Source of the DNA: Dioszegia crocea
Lineage: Eukaryota; Basidiomycota; Tremellomycetes; Tremellales; Bulleribasidiaceae
Assembly: GCA_001600615.1 (NCBI GenBank)
Contig: BCKK01000007.1
Span: forward strand, 836,431-900,430
Length of the DNA stretch: 64,000 bases
Direction of reading: 5' to 3'
Shown here: one piece after another, positions 12,878-25,150 of the stretch
Position numbering within the stretch: position 1 is the stretch's first letter
Layout of the letters: the number at the start of each line of letters is the position of its first letter
The notes under the pieces: model-generated
What the model saw: only the letters and a program-made list of their open reading frames with translations
What the model was told of the DNA's origin: nothing
The model's database searches: none
Program-made: the position numbers and the translations under genes

Positions 12878-13926
12878 TCAATCTCGATACCATCCAGGGG
12901 ACCAAGTATGGCCAGCCTATAATATATCAGCATAATGCGATGTGACAATTTGAGACGGTTGGGGTAAGTGGACTCACCTGATCAAGATGTACACGTTCTT
13001 CCCTACCCATATCTTTGAGGGCCTAAGAATCAGCCTTTCGCACATACCCTCAGACACACAACTCGTGTCGAGTATTACTCACATGTGTCATTGTCCGGCT
13101 CATCATGGGCCACTCAGTCCCTCCAATATCCACAGCTTGCGGTTTACCGGGTGCGTCGAATGGTCGCCGAACGCCGAACTGTTCCAGCGTCGGGAGGATC
13201 ATCCATGATGTCGGCTGGCCGGGGCCTGGGGCTGGAGCAGTGGGCATAGAGGACATGGGAGGTATGGGATGATGATTGGGAGGGATGTATTGCGGCATAG
13301 GTCTGTAACCTAGTTTCTTCTCTAGTTTCATCGCTGATTTACGGGCCCTGATAAGATCAGCACAATCATCCTAACAAATGAAAGGACAAGGAGATGACCA
13401 CCCACTTCATCTCTTCCTTCTCTCTATGCTGAGCCATCTTGCACTCTCGCTCCACCCGCGCCTTCTCAGCTTTCATAGCCGCCTCATGCTCCTTGCCTAA
13501 CGACTTGAAAAACTTCATTTCCTCTTTCCTCTGCTTTTTCCATGCATGCCGCTCAGATCGAGGTAGGTATTTGATATTCGCGGGGAGCGGTGTGGGCCGA
13601 AGTGCAGTGCCGGCTGACATAGGCGCAGAGGGAGGAGGAGCGAAAGTAGGTGGGAGTGGACGAGATTGGGAGTAAGGGCTCATTCCCGGCATAGGCATCG
13701 GAGGAATATGGTGTTTAGTGGGGGTGTAGTACTGTAACTTAGCCTCTTATCTATTAGATGGGATGATGAAGCTTACCTGGCCATTATTGCTATCTTTGGG
13801 ACCGGTCATCCGTTCCCAGAAGCCCATCTTTTCGATTGCCCGCCGAGGGGGTGCGAGGGGATTATTTGGGTCATGCTCAAAGCGGACTTTGGCGTGCTTG
13901 ATGCCGTTCAGCCCGGGATGATTCAT
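12878..13926 (-). CDS. uncharacterised Pro-rich protein with central charged helix
   Basis: Several exons splice to an open frame of roughly 300 residues starting MNHPGLNGIKHAKVRFEHDP and ending AGHTWSPGWYRD at a TGA (12878-12880). After a basic N-terminus (GFWERMTGP) comes a Pro/Met-rich linker. A predicted coiled coil follows (ERHAWKKQRKEEMKFFKSLG..., then KAEKARVERECKMAQHREKE). A conserved-looking C-terminal part is TSWMILPTLEQFGVRRPFD and DMGREERVHLDQ. I do not recognise the family. Donor and acceptor pairs with CTGAT branch points support the exon joins. It is convergent with the hydrolase, whose stop is 91 bp away. Confidence 0.7.
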
Positions 13927-14390
13927 GCTGGCTGACAGGTGTAAGGTCTGTATGTGGCTGTAGATCAGCAGTGAGGAAGGAATGACTAGCGAGATAGGGA
14001 GATGAGGATCAGTCTTCAGGTTCATTTGATCGATTAGTGTGTCAAGGTACAATAAGCTCCGAGCTGGATATGTGAAGCTGCAGGACAAAACGAGCCTGCG
14101 TGTATTGTGCTGTGTGCGAGGACGTCCCTGTGTATGGGTCGCAAGCCATGGGTGTGTGGGTCTCATTAGCGGTGCCTCACGCACAAGTCAGTTTCAAGAA
14201 CAAAAGGCCGCCAAACGGCGCCAATCGTTCGACGTTTCCGCGAGAATTGCTTCCAGCTCGCGGATGAGGTGACCTTCTCGAACGTACAGCTGGTTATCAC
14301 AAGGCTGTCACTGTGGTCAAAGAGAGATGCAGTTTACAAGCCCATCTGAATCAAGCTCCCAAGGTCTGAATTCCTAAGCCTGAGCCATCT

Positions 14391-14782
14391 ATAATGCCGC
14401 AAATATCCGGATCTTTTCGCCCTCCCTTTCTTTTGGACCCGCATGTGAAATACCTCTTATGCTGGATATCATAACGCCGCAAATGTCCGGATCTTTAGAC
14501 CTTGCCCCCCCCTTATGTTTGATCCCGGATCTTGAAATACCTCTCTTGATGGGTGCTATAACGCCGTAAATTCCCGACTCGATTGTTCACCGGATCTCAG
14601 CAGATCTCAGGATCTCAGCAGCTTACGTAAGAGGGCCTGCGAAGGAAACACCCCGGGGACACCCCTTATACTCGGACATTTGCGGCGTTATGGATTTTCC
14701 AGGCTGACGATTTGGGGGAATCTGGTACAGACGAGGTGCACACCAATGGTATGGAAAATGATCCGGAGAATTGCGGCGTTAC
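14391..14782. repeat. inverted/direct repeat cluster built on ATAACGCCGCAAATGTCCGGATC
   Basis: A 23-bp motif occurs at 14391-14413 (two mismatches) and 14471-14493, and in weaker form at 14559-14578. It is inverted at 14673-14691, where 19 bp are a perfect reverse complement of 14471-14489. It is inverted again at 14760-14782, which retains the GATCCGG edge. The first two units, 80 bp apart, also share the downstream words GGATCTTT and TGAAATACCTCTT. A separate short GGATCTCAGCAG duplication sits at about 14591-14620. No coding frame was found. The arrangement resembles a degenerate MITE-like element or a hairpin-forming repeat. Confidence 0.7.
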
Positions 14783-14977
14783 GATGAGCCAGGATCAGGT
14801 CTCGCATGGATCGTGGACTCTGGTAGCGTGCTCCTTAACGAAGCAGAACGACTTCGTGAGCATTGACGATCAGAGTTGCCCTGATACAGTAGACCAAATA
14901 TGCATAATCGTTTCGTCATACAGTCGAGCAAAGGCTCTTCAGCCCCACTCTATCTCAATCACCAGATCCAGCCCGAC

Positions 14978-17093
14978 CTAATCACCACCACCGGAAGCGA
15001 GCGAAGGGGGCATACCGCTCGACTCGCCAGCTCCGCCGTCCTTTCGCTCCCGGTTCCTATCCCCTCCTCGTCCACCCCGTCCACCGCGACCTCCTCGTCC
15101 GCCCCGACCACCTCGACCACCTCGTCCTCCACCCCGACCACCACCACCACCGTGATGCTTGCCTACGTCCCGCTTGTTGGTCTGGGCCGCTTCCTTACGG
15201 ATCGACTCGTTCGCTGCATCCTCCGCGTCCTTGAGCTTCTTGGCGACGACACCTCCCTGGAAAGAAGCTCGGACCGCCCAGAAATCTTGCAACTCAGTCT
15301 CTGACACATTAGCTCTGACCAATCATTAGAAAGGAGAATAACCCACGCGACATATGCTCCCAGGTCACCTCTACACCGCCGTAGGTGAGCTTTGCAGCCT
15401 TTAGGGTGTCAAACTCCGCGTCGGTGAAAGACGAGTTGTCCTTCTTGGCGAGTCGACCACCCTTCTCCTTGGGTGGAGCAGCGAGGAAGGGCTCCTTGAT
15501 ACCTCCGGATTCCATAACCTGTTGCTGCGAGATATCAGCTACTTACATCATCAGGCCACAGACAAAAGGCTCACCTTGAAATCCTTCCAATCTGCCTTCT
15601 CGCCCGCACCTGAGAACTTGACCGCCGACTTGGGCTTGAATGGGATCCTGCTGGGCTCGAGCACCTTGCCGGTCGCACGATCGCACTTGATGTTGGCACC
15701 GAGGTACTCAATCTCAAAGGGCTGAGCAAAGTCAGCGATCTTAGCTTTGCCGAATGAGACAATAGCTGTACTCACCTCAGAAGTCGCCTGACGCTTCGCA
15801 TTCCTGTCATCCGGGTTCTCACCATCCTCCCGACGCCTCTTGAGCGAGTCCATGGTCACAGGGATAGCCTTGCCAACAATCTTGACTCCTTCAGGGATAG
15901 GAGCAAGGTTCCCAGGGAAGCCCTTGCGCATCTTCTCAAGCTCCCGGAAAGCGTTGAACTTGTCTCCGGAGAATTTGCCACCCTTCATGCCGGACCTTCC
16001 ACCGGCATTGCCATTCTGTGCCTTGTTCTCTCCGCCTTCAGGGGCCTTGGTCTCGCCGTCCGCAGGCTTGATGCTCTTCCTGATCTCATCGACGGGCAGA
16101 CCCTTGGCCTTGCGCTCCTCGGACTTCATCTCGACGTACTGCTGCCTGTCTTGTCAGCTAGCTCCAAGAGTTGAAATAAGCAAGCTCACTTTGTCATCTT
16201 GATCATCTCATCCCCCTCAGGCACGAACTTTGGGATAGACTCTCGGGCAACGAACTCCTCAGCCTTCTCTTGGGAGGCGAATTCGACAAACACGGATCCC
16301 TAGAATAGTCAGCTGAGCTCCTCAATTCGTAATGCTACGACTGACCTTGAACTTTCCCCGACCCTTACCCCCGGACCCAGCACCCTCCTTATCTTCTCGT
16401 CTCATGCGCACAGCGTTGATATCTCCAAACTGCTCAAAGTACTCCAGGATCTTTGACTGAGATTCGCCTTCTATCTCGTCTCCGAACCCTTTCTGCACAA
16501 TCAGCCATAATCCCACCATACGATGAAACCACGTACCACGTAGACGCTCCTGAGCCAAGCACCAGTTTGATCCCTCTCCATAGTCCTGACTCGCCTGACA
16601 TTCTCTCCATCCCCGCTGACAGCGATGAGGGGATCAGGACCCTCAGCAGCGATAGACTGACGGAGAGCGTATGCGACGAAAGGGACGCCGAGACCCTGGT
16701 ACGGATCCCGCATACGAGCGAAGGAAGTGAGGGTTTGAATGGGGATCCAGCCGTACAACGGCTCGTTGCAGCAGGTGAGGGAGAAGAGGTATCGGTCGAC
16801 AGGGAGGTTGGCATCCGAGAAGTAGAAGTGGACTGAATATCGTCAGTACTGCTGTAGAAGAAAGAAGCTGATCACTCACTCTGCTTTGCAGCTCCATCCA
16901 AGAGCTTCTGCACCTGCTCGGGAGTCTTGCCTTCGAGTTGAGGCAAGGGCTCGTTGAACACAACAGGCGGCTTCTCGGTTTTGATCTCTGCCTTGGTATC
17001 TGACGAAGTGGACGCTTCGGCAACGGGAGCAGAAGAGTCCTTCATCTCGACGTCGACGGATTCGACCGGCTTCTCACCTTTGACGTCGGTCAT
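14978..17093 (-). CDS. La-related RNA-binding protein (La/Lhp1 homologue)
   Basis: The spliced product begins MTDVKGEKPVESVDVEM at 17093. After an acidic leader comes the La motif IHFYFSDANLPVDRYLFSLT, with LIAVSGDGENVRRV completing the winged helix. The first RRM follows (SVYVKGFGDEIEGESQSKIL, FGDINAVRMRRE, FKGSVFVEFASQEKAEEFV). A second RRM-like region spans about 15330-15780 (FEIEYLGANIKCDR..., DFWAVRASFQGGVVAKK). The C-terminus is a run of RGG repeats (about 15085-15160) and ends at TAG 14978. La binds the 3' UUU-OH of RNA polymerase III transcripts and chaperones tRNA precursors in the nucleus. The family call is secure; the symbol is left blank because yeast naming differs. Confidence 0.9.
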
Positions 17094-17681
17094 GATGGAT
17101 GAGAGAAGGGTAAACGGTGGCGATGCAACGGTTTCGGTTGCTTTTTTTTCGTGGAAACTGGCGGAGGTCGAGAGCAGCGGAAAGATGCGGCTAAACGTAT
17201 GGATCTAGGCTGTGATGAGAAGGCGTTTATTGTCCTGACTGGTGTAGGTATTGAGTCGGACCTTTGATGGTGGAAATTTCAACCTGGGAACAGCCAGTGG
17301 CGGAAGTTATGCTTCCGCGGGAACCGAGGAGTGGCCGGATATAATCAGAAAAAGGCCACCAGCAATCAATTCGGCTTACGAGAGCCTTACGAGAGAGATA
17401 GCCAGCCATCTCAATCTGATATGCCCCTATGGGTGAGATGGCGGGACAACTCATAGAAGAACATCCGAAATGCCAGAAGCGTCACTCAAAGCGTAATCCT
17501 GCACAACGATGGGAAAGGATTTCGATTATTCATATTCTTGCTCTGCATCTCTGACTCTCTTTTTCTCCCTCTGTCCACCTCCTACCTCCTCCTCGCTGCA
17601 GGTCAGCACATTACTACACCTACCTCTCGACGAGGATTCCCGGAAAAAGCCTATTCATACTTCCGCCAAAACACCGCAAAG

Positions 17682-20394
17682 ATGTCTGGCCAGCTCGCTG
17701 CGCTCTTTGCTCTCCTTCCTCTCCTCCCTGCCGTCTTTGCCTGGTCCCCCGCTGCGCGGTGGGGTCATGATGCCGTCTATGTCCCTAGTCAGGATGCCAT
17801 GTATGTCGTCGGTGGCCAGGTCATGTCGCCTGGCGTGCAAGTCACGAATGACGTCCTGATCTATCCCGTAAGTCTTGCTTTGCACTCCATTTGTAATGCA
17901 CCACTCATAATCTAGCTCAACGGCACCAACCCTTCTTGGATGGTTGGACCCAGTGTCAATCTTCCACCCCACGCTTTCGCCTCGGTAGCCGTCACACCCG
18001 ACGGCAAAGACCTCGTCGTCGTGGGCGGGATGACCTCCGACTGCTCTTCAGACAGTTTGACCCATACTCTCGATCTATCGGGCAACGGATCTTGGGCACA
18101 TGCCAACCCCGCTGGGCTAGTGAGACGGCGAGGAGCAGGGATGGGCGTGATGAAGGATACTGGCAAATTACTCCTGGTCGGAGGTGTGGCGGATCAGTAC
18201 TCGTGTGGTGAGTCATTTTCTCTTGATCGCAGACAAATCTGACTCTATAGCCTCCTACACTACCACGTTCCCCGCTGCCAATGTCCTCAATCTCCCCCTT
18301 GGCGCAACATCCGTCGAGAACACTCTTGATCTCCCCGGAAATCTCACTGGCTCCGCCCTAGCCGTCTCCGACTTTGCAATGACGACTACTTCCGACGGGA
18401 AGAAGATGGTCTTGCTCAGTGGACAATCGAGCTCTGGCGCTCTGGTGTCTATGGACAACGCAGGCGTATGGACTAAAGAGGGCGGATGGACGAACCAGAA
18501 GCTAGGCGGGAATATCCCTGTTGGACGGGTCGGAGCGAGTCTTGTCGCTCACCCCAAGCTCGATCTCCTCGTCTTGCACGGCGGAGCTAGAGACGATCGA
18601 GGTTCAGACCTATCCACTACCCTTCTTGCACTGCTCAACACTACCTCTTGGCAGTGGACAATCCCGGCCACTCTCCAGCCCCCTCAATCATCCGCCGCAT
18701 CATACCACTCGGCAATCATGACACCTGCGGGAGTTATGATCAGTGCGTTCGGAATGTCTGCTACCGGCTCGCCCCGATCCGACATGTTCTTCCTGGATAT
18801 GCGCGATGCCTCTGCATCCGCCTGGAGCTGGAAGAGCTCCTGGAACCCGGACATGCTCCAGGCGTACGTCACTCCTTCGACAGGATCTACAGCTACCGGC
18901 GGCGGCTCCGCGCCTGTCAATTCAGGAATGGGCAACTCATCCTCCAAGCTCGCATCCATCGTGGCCCCTGTCGTAATCCTCACAGTCATTGCAATCCCCA
19001 TCCTCGTTTTCTTTATCCGTCGAAAAATGCGAATTGCCAAGAAGAGGCGAATGGCCCGACACTTCTCCTTCTCTTCGCAAGAGGACGGTGGGGACTTCCA
19101 CTCCCCTCTCAACGGTTCCGGCCGCAGCAACCAATATCCCTTCGGGCCCGACGCGAACGAGAAGGAGGACTCATCCCTCATCGCCAACCTAAGGTCAAAC
19201 GTCACTGGTCTCGTCGATCGGATCAGGGGACGATCTGAGCCTGAGCGCCAGATGAAGCAGGTCGGAAAGAAGGGAGGGAAGTACAATGAGAAGTCGATGA
19301 AGTGGGAAGAGATAGATTTCGGATTAGGAGAAGTTGACTCCCGAAGGGGTTCCACCAACGTCGGCTTCGTCCCCTCATCCCGTCGATCCTCATTCTCCGA
19401 CTCCCCTCCCGAGTTGGCGCGATACGTCGATTCGATGCCTATGCCGGTCCCCCTCCCCATGGCCTCCGGTGTCAATTATAACGGTCAAACCTTCAACCTC
19501 GTTTCTTCCAATATCACCTCGCCTTTGCTGGTCACGATCAGCTCGGATGACTCTCCCCGCGTCGGTACTCCACAGTGGGACGGTCAACAACCTCTTATTC
19601 CATCTCTGGTCGTCTTACCACCCACCGTCCCCCCCACACCCGCCTTCCCTGGTGACGCGATGCCCGAGCCAGTCTATCCTGCCATGAACCCTTCTACCCC
19701 TCCTCACCAGCCGGCACAGGTACAGGATGACGGCCTGGACTGGAACATGCTCCAGCAGGACCTTGACAACCGACCTGCCTTCCGTTCCATCTCACCTACC
19801 TCCCCCTTGCGCTCTCATCAGACGACGCACCAATCTCCCTCTACTCCCCCGAGAATCAACACCCAATTCCGGGGTGATCCCTTCGCTGACCGTCACCCTC
19901 AATCCCCCCAGCACGCACGGTCCGAATCTCCCGTCTCGCCCGCTCCTGCTCTACCTTACCTGGACTTCCAATCTCCTTCCGGCAGACCCCAGTCACCATC
20001 TACCATCATCCGTGTAGACCCCAAGACTGGCAGGCGAACATCTTCCGATGTTCTTCCCTTGACCCCTCCCAACCAGTCCCCTCGATCTGTCTCTTCCCCT
20101 AGCGCCACTCGGCAGCTCGCAGGAAGCTACGACAGGCGGGGCTCAGCTCCGACTTACTACACGGCCCCTTCATCACCCGCTAGTCCTTCCCCCGCGTCCA
20201 GCACCCCCGTCATTACCACTGCGGTGCGATTCGATCCCAGTGTGCGAAGGGGAAGCATTCCCCACACTGGACCATTGATGGGCAGCCCGATGGGCAGGAC
20301 TGGAAGTGCGGGAGGTGGCGGTGAGCGTCGAGGCAGTCAGTTGCGAGTTTGCAACTCGACTGAGGAGGACAGAAACCACGGTCAGGCGTTTTAG
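17682..20394 (+). CDS. signal-anchored kelch-repeat membrane protein with long cytoplasmic tail
   Basis: Three exons (17682-17867, 17916-18207, 18251-20394) give 873 residues. Residues 1-20 are a signal peptide (MSGQLAALFALLPLLPAVFA). Kelch-like blades follow: RWGHDAVYVPSQDAMYVVGG, FASVAVTPDGKDLVVVGGM, RGAGMGVMKDTGKLLLVGG, VGRVGASLVAHPKLDLLVLHG and SYHSAIMTPAGVMISAFGM. A Gly/Ser stretch precedes one membrane helix (IVAPVVILTVIAIPILVFFI, around residue 420) and a basic stop-transfer stretch RRKMRIAKKRR. The remaining roughly 430 residues are cytoplasmic, Ser/Pro-rich and low complexity, with many SP/TP and RRxS sites. The layout resembles a single-pass sensor or adhesion protein. Function unknown; signalling is my inference from architecture. 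Confidence 0.85.
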
Positions 20395-20615
20395 AGTCAG
20401 GAGATGGAGAATTGGAGATTGCGGCGGGAAGTGGGGAACATATAGTGGCGGTATACTTCCTGGTGGAGATACCTGTGGACGATGCATATATGGATTTTAT
20501 CCTGGGTTTGGGTCATCGCTTCCAGGTCGAACAGGTGGTCGATGACCTCCACAACGTCCAAAGCATTCGCCACAAGAGGCCACAAGGGGTCCGGTCAGAC
20601 CGGCGCCGGTGATGC

Positions 20616-20647
20616 TATATCCGGCCATAAACGTTGTATATCCGGCC
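20616..20647. promoter_or_regulatory. direct repeat TATATCCGGCC x2, 21 bp apart
   Basis: TATATCCGGCC occurs at 20616-20626 and 20637-20647, a spacing of two helical turns, about 170 bp upstream of the MFS transporter start. The rest of the 20395-20815 gap shows nothing else I can name. A transcription-factor site pair is inferred. Confidence 0.4.
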
Positions 20648-20815
20648 GTGTATCGCTTGATAGTATCGCGTCGTCAAACTGATAAGTTATACTTCTCAGC
20701 GCAATGTCAACAGGCTGAGCCATAGCTCAATAGAGTTATCAATCAGTATTGGTTCGACCTCAGAGCACTCGACTTCGAACAATATCTAAAAGCTCAGCCT
20801 CGGTCACCCGATACA

Positions 20816-22656
20816 ATGAGCGTAAGCTCGACTCGGGGCGATGCGATAGGGGTCAGCGAGCGGACAACGCTACTCTCCGGCCTGACTGGATCCTCTGGAA
20901 CCAAGGCAGACGGGGTCATCAGCTCAGAGCCTCCCCTCTATACGGGAGATGTTGTTGAGGATGTCCACTCGAGCGGAAGTGTAGGATTTTCCACGGAGGA
21001 ACATACGCGTTTGAGAAGATTGGTCAATCGCAAGTGAGTACAGCTTCATCTTCTGTATCGTGCCGAGCCGGAGTCACCGATCTATCAAACCTGTCAAGCA
21101 ACAGCTGATATCACAGCGTACTGCCAGTGATGTGCCTGTCATACCTCATCCAAGCGTTGGATAAGGGTACCCTCGGGACCGCGTCGATAATGGGCTGGAT
21201 GGAAGATGTTGGAGCAGATAGCAATAGCTATGGGCGGACATCCACTGCATTCTGGATAGGCGTGATCATTGGAGAGCCTATCGTACGTCTGCAGAGCTGA
21301 CGTGGCTGACGAGTGACAGGCAAATCAGGTCATCCGGAAATACTCTGCAGCGCGAGTTTTGGGCATTTCAATGTTCATCTGGTCAGGCCTCGTCATGTGC
21401 CTAGCCTTCACTTTGGACATACATCGAGTGATGTTGATTCGGTGGTTCTTGGGGATATTTGAGAGCTGCTTTGGACCTTGTCTTTTGACCTGTACGTCTA
21501 CCCTTTCTGTTCCTCGTTGGCTGTGCCTTGCTGAAGAGGAACAGTGACGACCCAATATTATACCTCGAGTGAACAGACTGCAGTCATAACGATATATCAG
21601 TCTACATTCGGTGTGGCCGGTGTGATGTCCTATGTCCTCGCTTTCGCATTTTATCATCTACAGTCTCGACCGTGGGGATTGGCGGGGTGGCAATGGATGA
21701 CGGCCGCCATCGCTGTTCTCTCCTTCGTATCGTCCTGTGAGCCTATCTATCTGCACTCTCAACACACAAGCTGAACATCTTCAGTCGTAGTCTTTGCCCT
21801 GCTCCCTGTCTCACCAAACACAGCCCGTTGGGCATCCAAAGAAGACAAGGAATCTCTCGCCACTCGCACTGGGCTCGACCACACCCAAACCACCAGTCCA
21901 CATTTCGACCGCCAGCAATTCCATGAAGCCATCACTGATCCTATCCCTTGGCTACTCTTCGTCCTTATTGCTATCCAGTGTACAATCTGCGGGGGTCTCG
22001 GCACTTTCAGCGGTCTCATCATCAATCGCGGACTAGGCTTTGATGTCTTTACGAGTCAATTGTTGGGGATGCCGCTGGCTTTTGAGATTATCGTGCTTTA
22101 CTTCTTGATGGCGTGAGTCATTGATCCCGATATCAAGTGAAAGAGACATACTGACGCCCGCAGGTGGCTCATCAGAAAGACGGATCAAACTCTTCTCTGT
22201 CTCATTTCCCTCACAGTCCCCAATATCCTCGGCACCCTCCTCCTCATTCACACTCCGCCGTCAATATCGACCAGGGCATACCTCATGACAGCCATCTACT
22301 TCATGCAGGCTTTCGGAGCTACAGGCCCCTCTCTCACAGCCCTGGTCGCTCGCAACACAGCAGGGACGACCAAGAAGTCCGTTAGCTTTGCCATCGTCTA
22401 TACTGGCTGGGCAGTGGGTAATGGGGTGGCACCGTTGCTCTTCAGGGAAGAGTGGGCGCCGAGGTATATACCGACGTTGCAGATGCACTTGGGCCTATAT
22501 GTCGCCTGGGTCATGGTGGCCCTGGTGCTCAGGGAGGTATTGGGGAGGAGGCGCCGAGAGAAGGAATCTGGTGGAGTGAGGCTGGATGAGGGGGTAAATG
22601 TAGTTGGTGGTGATCTTACAGATAGACAAGATCCTAGATTCCAGTACAGCTTGTAA
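20816..22656 (+). CDS. MFS anion:cation symporter (Dal5/allantoate-permease-like)
   Basis: The gene starts at ATG 20816 (MSVSSTRGDAIGV...) and several exons join to a major-facilitator protein of roughly 500 residues with about twelve hydrophobic segments. After an acidic soluble N-terminus the first helix reads VLPVMCLSYLIQALDKGTLG. Further family blocks are STAFWIGVIIGEPI, RVMLIRWFLGIFESCFGPC, then TTQYYTSSEQTAVITIYQST and FSGLIINRGLGFDVFTSQLL. This is the ACS group that takes up allantoate, nicotinate, biotin precursors and related anions in fungi. The substrate is not deducible. Introns with GCTGATATCACAG-type ends confirm the joins. It lies downstream of the TATATCCGGCC repeat pair. Confidence 0.88.
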
Positions 22657-22804
22657 TAGATATTAGAATATACGATGCAGCTCTACATGGGATTAAGCCA
22701 CAGACCACTGCCAAAACACTAGTACTAACTGTCGATTTCTCCCGCCACCAAAATCAACCGAAAATCAGCCACCTCCTTCCAACTATCCATCTACCCTCTC
22801 AACC

Positions 22805-23541
22805 ATGTCAACTCGTAAAGCACCTCCCGCTCCTATCCAAACACCCTCAGCCGCAGACAAGGGCAAAGGACGCGCTCGACCACAGGTCTCTCGTACTCCC
22901 TCTCGCGCAGACCACGCGCCGGCGCGAGATGACGAGGATGATGATGCTCCACCCACTTCCACCCTTCGCGCTCGGAATGTAACGGGAACAACTATGCTGG
23001 AGTTTCCAGTATCACCTGCGACTCCAAGGTCAGGTGGCTCGAATGGGAATGTACCTATAACGGGCGGAAGCGCGAGTGGGATGGCGGGAGCTTGGAAATT
23101 GCCTGGAGTAAAGGGAACGATGGGAGGGATAGGTACGTTTTATTCTTGAGATGTCTGTTTCTTCCTGGCATCAGTCGATGTGCGAGGATTAAAAAGTATT
23201 CGATAGAGATGCCGGATTGGACAGGGTTGATCTGGGGCTCATATCAAGGCTGGAGCTGATGACTCAGCTTCACCAGGGAGGAATTCTCCTGCTGCGTGGT
23301 CGCCAGCTACTTGGGCTGCTGAGAAGGTATGTCTGCTGGCCGTGCCTCCCCCACGTTGGCTGTCTCATCTATGAGAACGGAGTCTCGTATGACGGTTTGC
23401 TAATGACACCAGAGTGGAGATGACGGCCAAAGACAACGGCCACCTCTCACATTCCGCACCGACCCTACGATGAAATCTGGCCTCGACACCCTTCCTCTCG
23501 AGTCGAAGAACGAGCTCAAGCGATTATTCGGCGTCGCCTAA
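22805..23541 (+). CDS. small orphan protein with conserved C-terminal LKRLFGV motif
   Basis: Exon 1 (22805-23132) encodes a disordered basic/acidic N-terminus (MSTRKAPPAPIQTPSAADKG, then an acidic EDDDA run). Splicing through one or two short exons near 23207-23326 reaches a last exon at 23413-23541. That exon reads SGDDGQRQRPPLTFRTDPTM, then KSGLDTLPLESKNELKRLFG, and ends VA*. The junctions of the middle exons are uncertain; alternative acceptors at 23268 and 23280 were possible. The C-terminus looks like a short conserved peptide module, but I do not recognise the family. Total length is about 175 residues. Confidence 0.6.
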
Positions 23542-23667
23542 CCCGCCAGTCCCACCACTCCAACATATGTATCATCTCTTCCCCCAATGTTGATTGTGCC
23601 GTAGATGCATTACACATGTAAATGTCCATTTCTTCATACCGTCTTTCTGTACAATCCCACCCTAAAC

Positions 23668-25150
23668 CTATATCATGATGCCAGCACCCAATACAACGCC
23701 CGCAAGCCCCATAACTCCCGCTCCCCACACCTTCGCCAGCCCCAAATCCACTCTTGAATCCGCCGCGCCAAGTCGGCTCGTGCTGACGACTGCAGCTCCA
23801 GCTGTGCCAGTTTTGCTCGCGGAGCCAGAAGCAGCAGAGGTGACGGCTGGAGTGACGGTGTTGGTTGGTGCCGGAACGCCGTTAAGCTGAGCAGCGTACG
23901 CGAAGGGTGCGTTGGCGTTGGAGTCATAATAGTCGAGTAGGATGTGGTTGGGGTTTCGGCTGAGAAGTGAGCGTGGGGCAGGAATGTTGAGTGCGCCAGT
24001 GCGCCAACTTACCCCCAGATGGCTTTGCAGTTGTCTACATGTGCGCCAATACTGCCGTACCCGCTCGCAGCGTTTGTGACGTTCAGCTTGTCCCTGGCTG
24101 GAACCCAAACTTGTGTTCCGGCGAGGTTATAGGTCTGCAAAGATCAGCTCTGAATCACACCTTTCAAAGTTCTCAAACTTACGCTGTCCAAATAGTGGTT
24201 GACGAGCATCAGGGATGAGGATGGGGACGCCTGAGATCGGTTGACTGCGCATCCGAAAGTCTGGTCGACCGCATCTGGACTATCAGCTCCTATCCTTGGC
24301 GAAAATCACGGGATGTTTGAACTGACTGAATGGGTCTTCCCACATATTGGTAAACTCGTCGAGGATATAAGGCGCCACTGAGCTATCCGCGCCGTTGTCC
24401 ATGAACACCACAACGCGCTTGCCGCTGTCGATCATGGATCCCAATGTCGGCCAGTCATTGAGTGACATTTGCGGTGATGAGGGGACGAAACCGAGCGAAT
24501 CGAGACCTGCTGTAGCGAAGGCTGTGGCGAATTGCGAGGATCTCAGGTTGTCGCTGTTGACAATGACAAGGGTGATGACTGGGAAGGTCAGCCTCTTTTC
24601 CCTATACTTTGGCGTTATCAGAAAAGGAAAGAGGCGCGAGAAGGCGCGAAACGCACCATCGTTAGGGTTGGCACGGACCCAGGTAGCTACTGTAGATAGA
24701 TAGTTGACGAGCAGCCCACCGTCTTGCAGAGCCTATCTTGATTTAGCTGGCTCCTATCTTCAAGACTTTGAAGACTCACGCATGTCCCATGGCATAGCCT
24801 GATCCCATCTGCAGCGGTATGCCTGGATAATCAGCCCAATTTCCTCCTCCTTCAAGTCTCCTCAAATAGCTTACGCTTGCGATTGCAGTGTCCGGACACC
24901 ATCATTCTGACATTGTCAGCTAGAGTATTGCAGCCATACCGGATCAGATGTAACATACCAATTGCGACGTTATATCCTTGTTCTGGTTGTTTGCCAAATT
25001 CTGTCCGACCGAGTACGAATTGTGCGCGCCGATGAACGTCACTGAGGAGTACTTTCTGGTGCAGAGTGCTGCGACGCCATTGCACACCGTGGCACCTAGG
25101 ACGGAAGATGATAGGGTCGAAAGGAAAGCGAGGGCTGCTAGCACGCGCAT
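23668..25150 (-). CDS. secreted GPI-type PLC-like phosphodiesterase
   Basis: The N-terminus MRVLAALAFLSTLSSSVLGA is a signal peptide. The mature protein follows the PI-PLC X-domain TIM-barrel pattern: FIGAHNSYSVGQNLANNQ (candidate catalytic His), then DGVRTLQSQA joined across an intron to HTAADGIRLCHGT, then LQDGGLLVNYLSTVATWVRA and ANPND. Later strands include SLGFVPSSPQMSLNDWPTLG and GKRVVVFMDNGADSSVAPYI. The C-terminus has a Ser/Thr/Ala-rich stretch and a hydrophobic tail (LAGVVLGAGIMI*) typical of GPI-anchor addition. Such PLC-like proteins are common in basidiomycetes, and their substrates are mostly unknown. Several introns interrupt it. It is convergent with the small orphan, 126 bp away. 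Confidence 0.85.
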
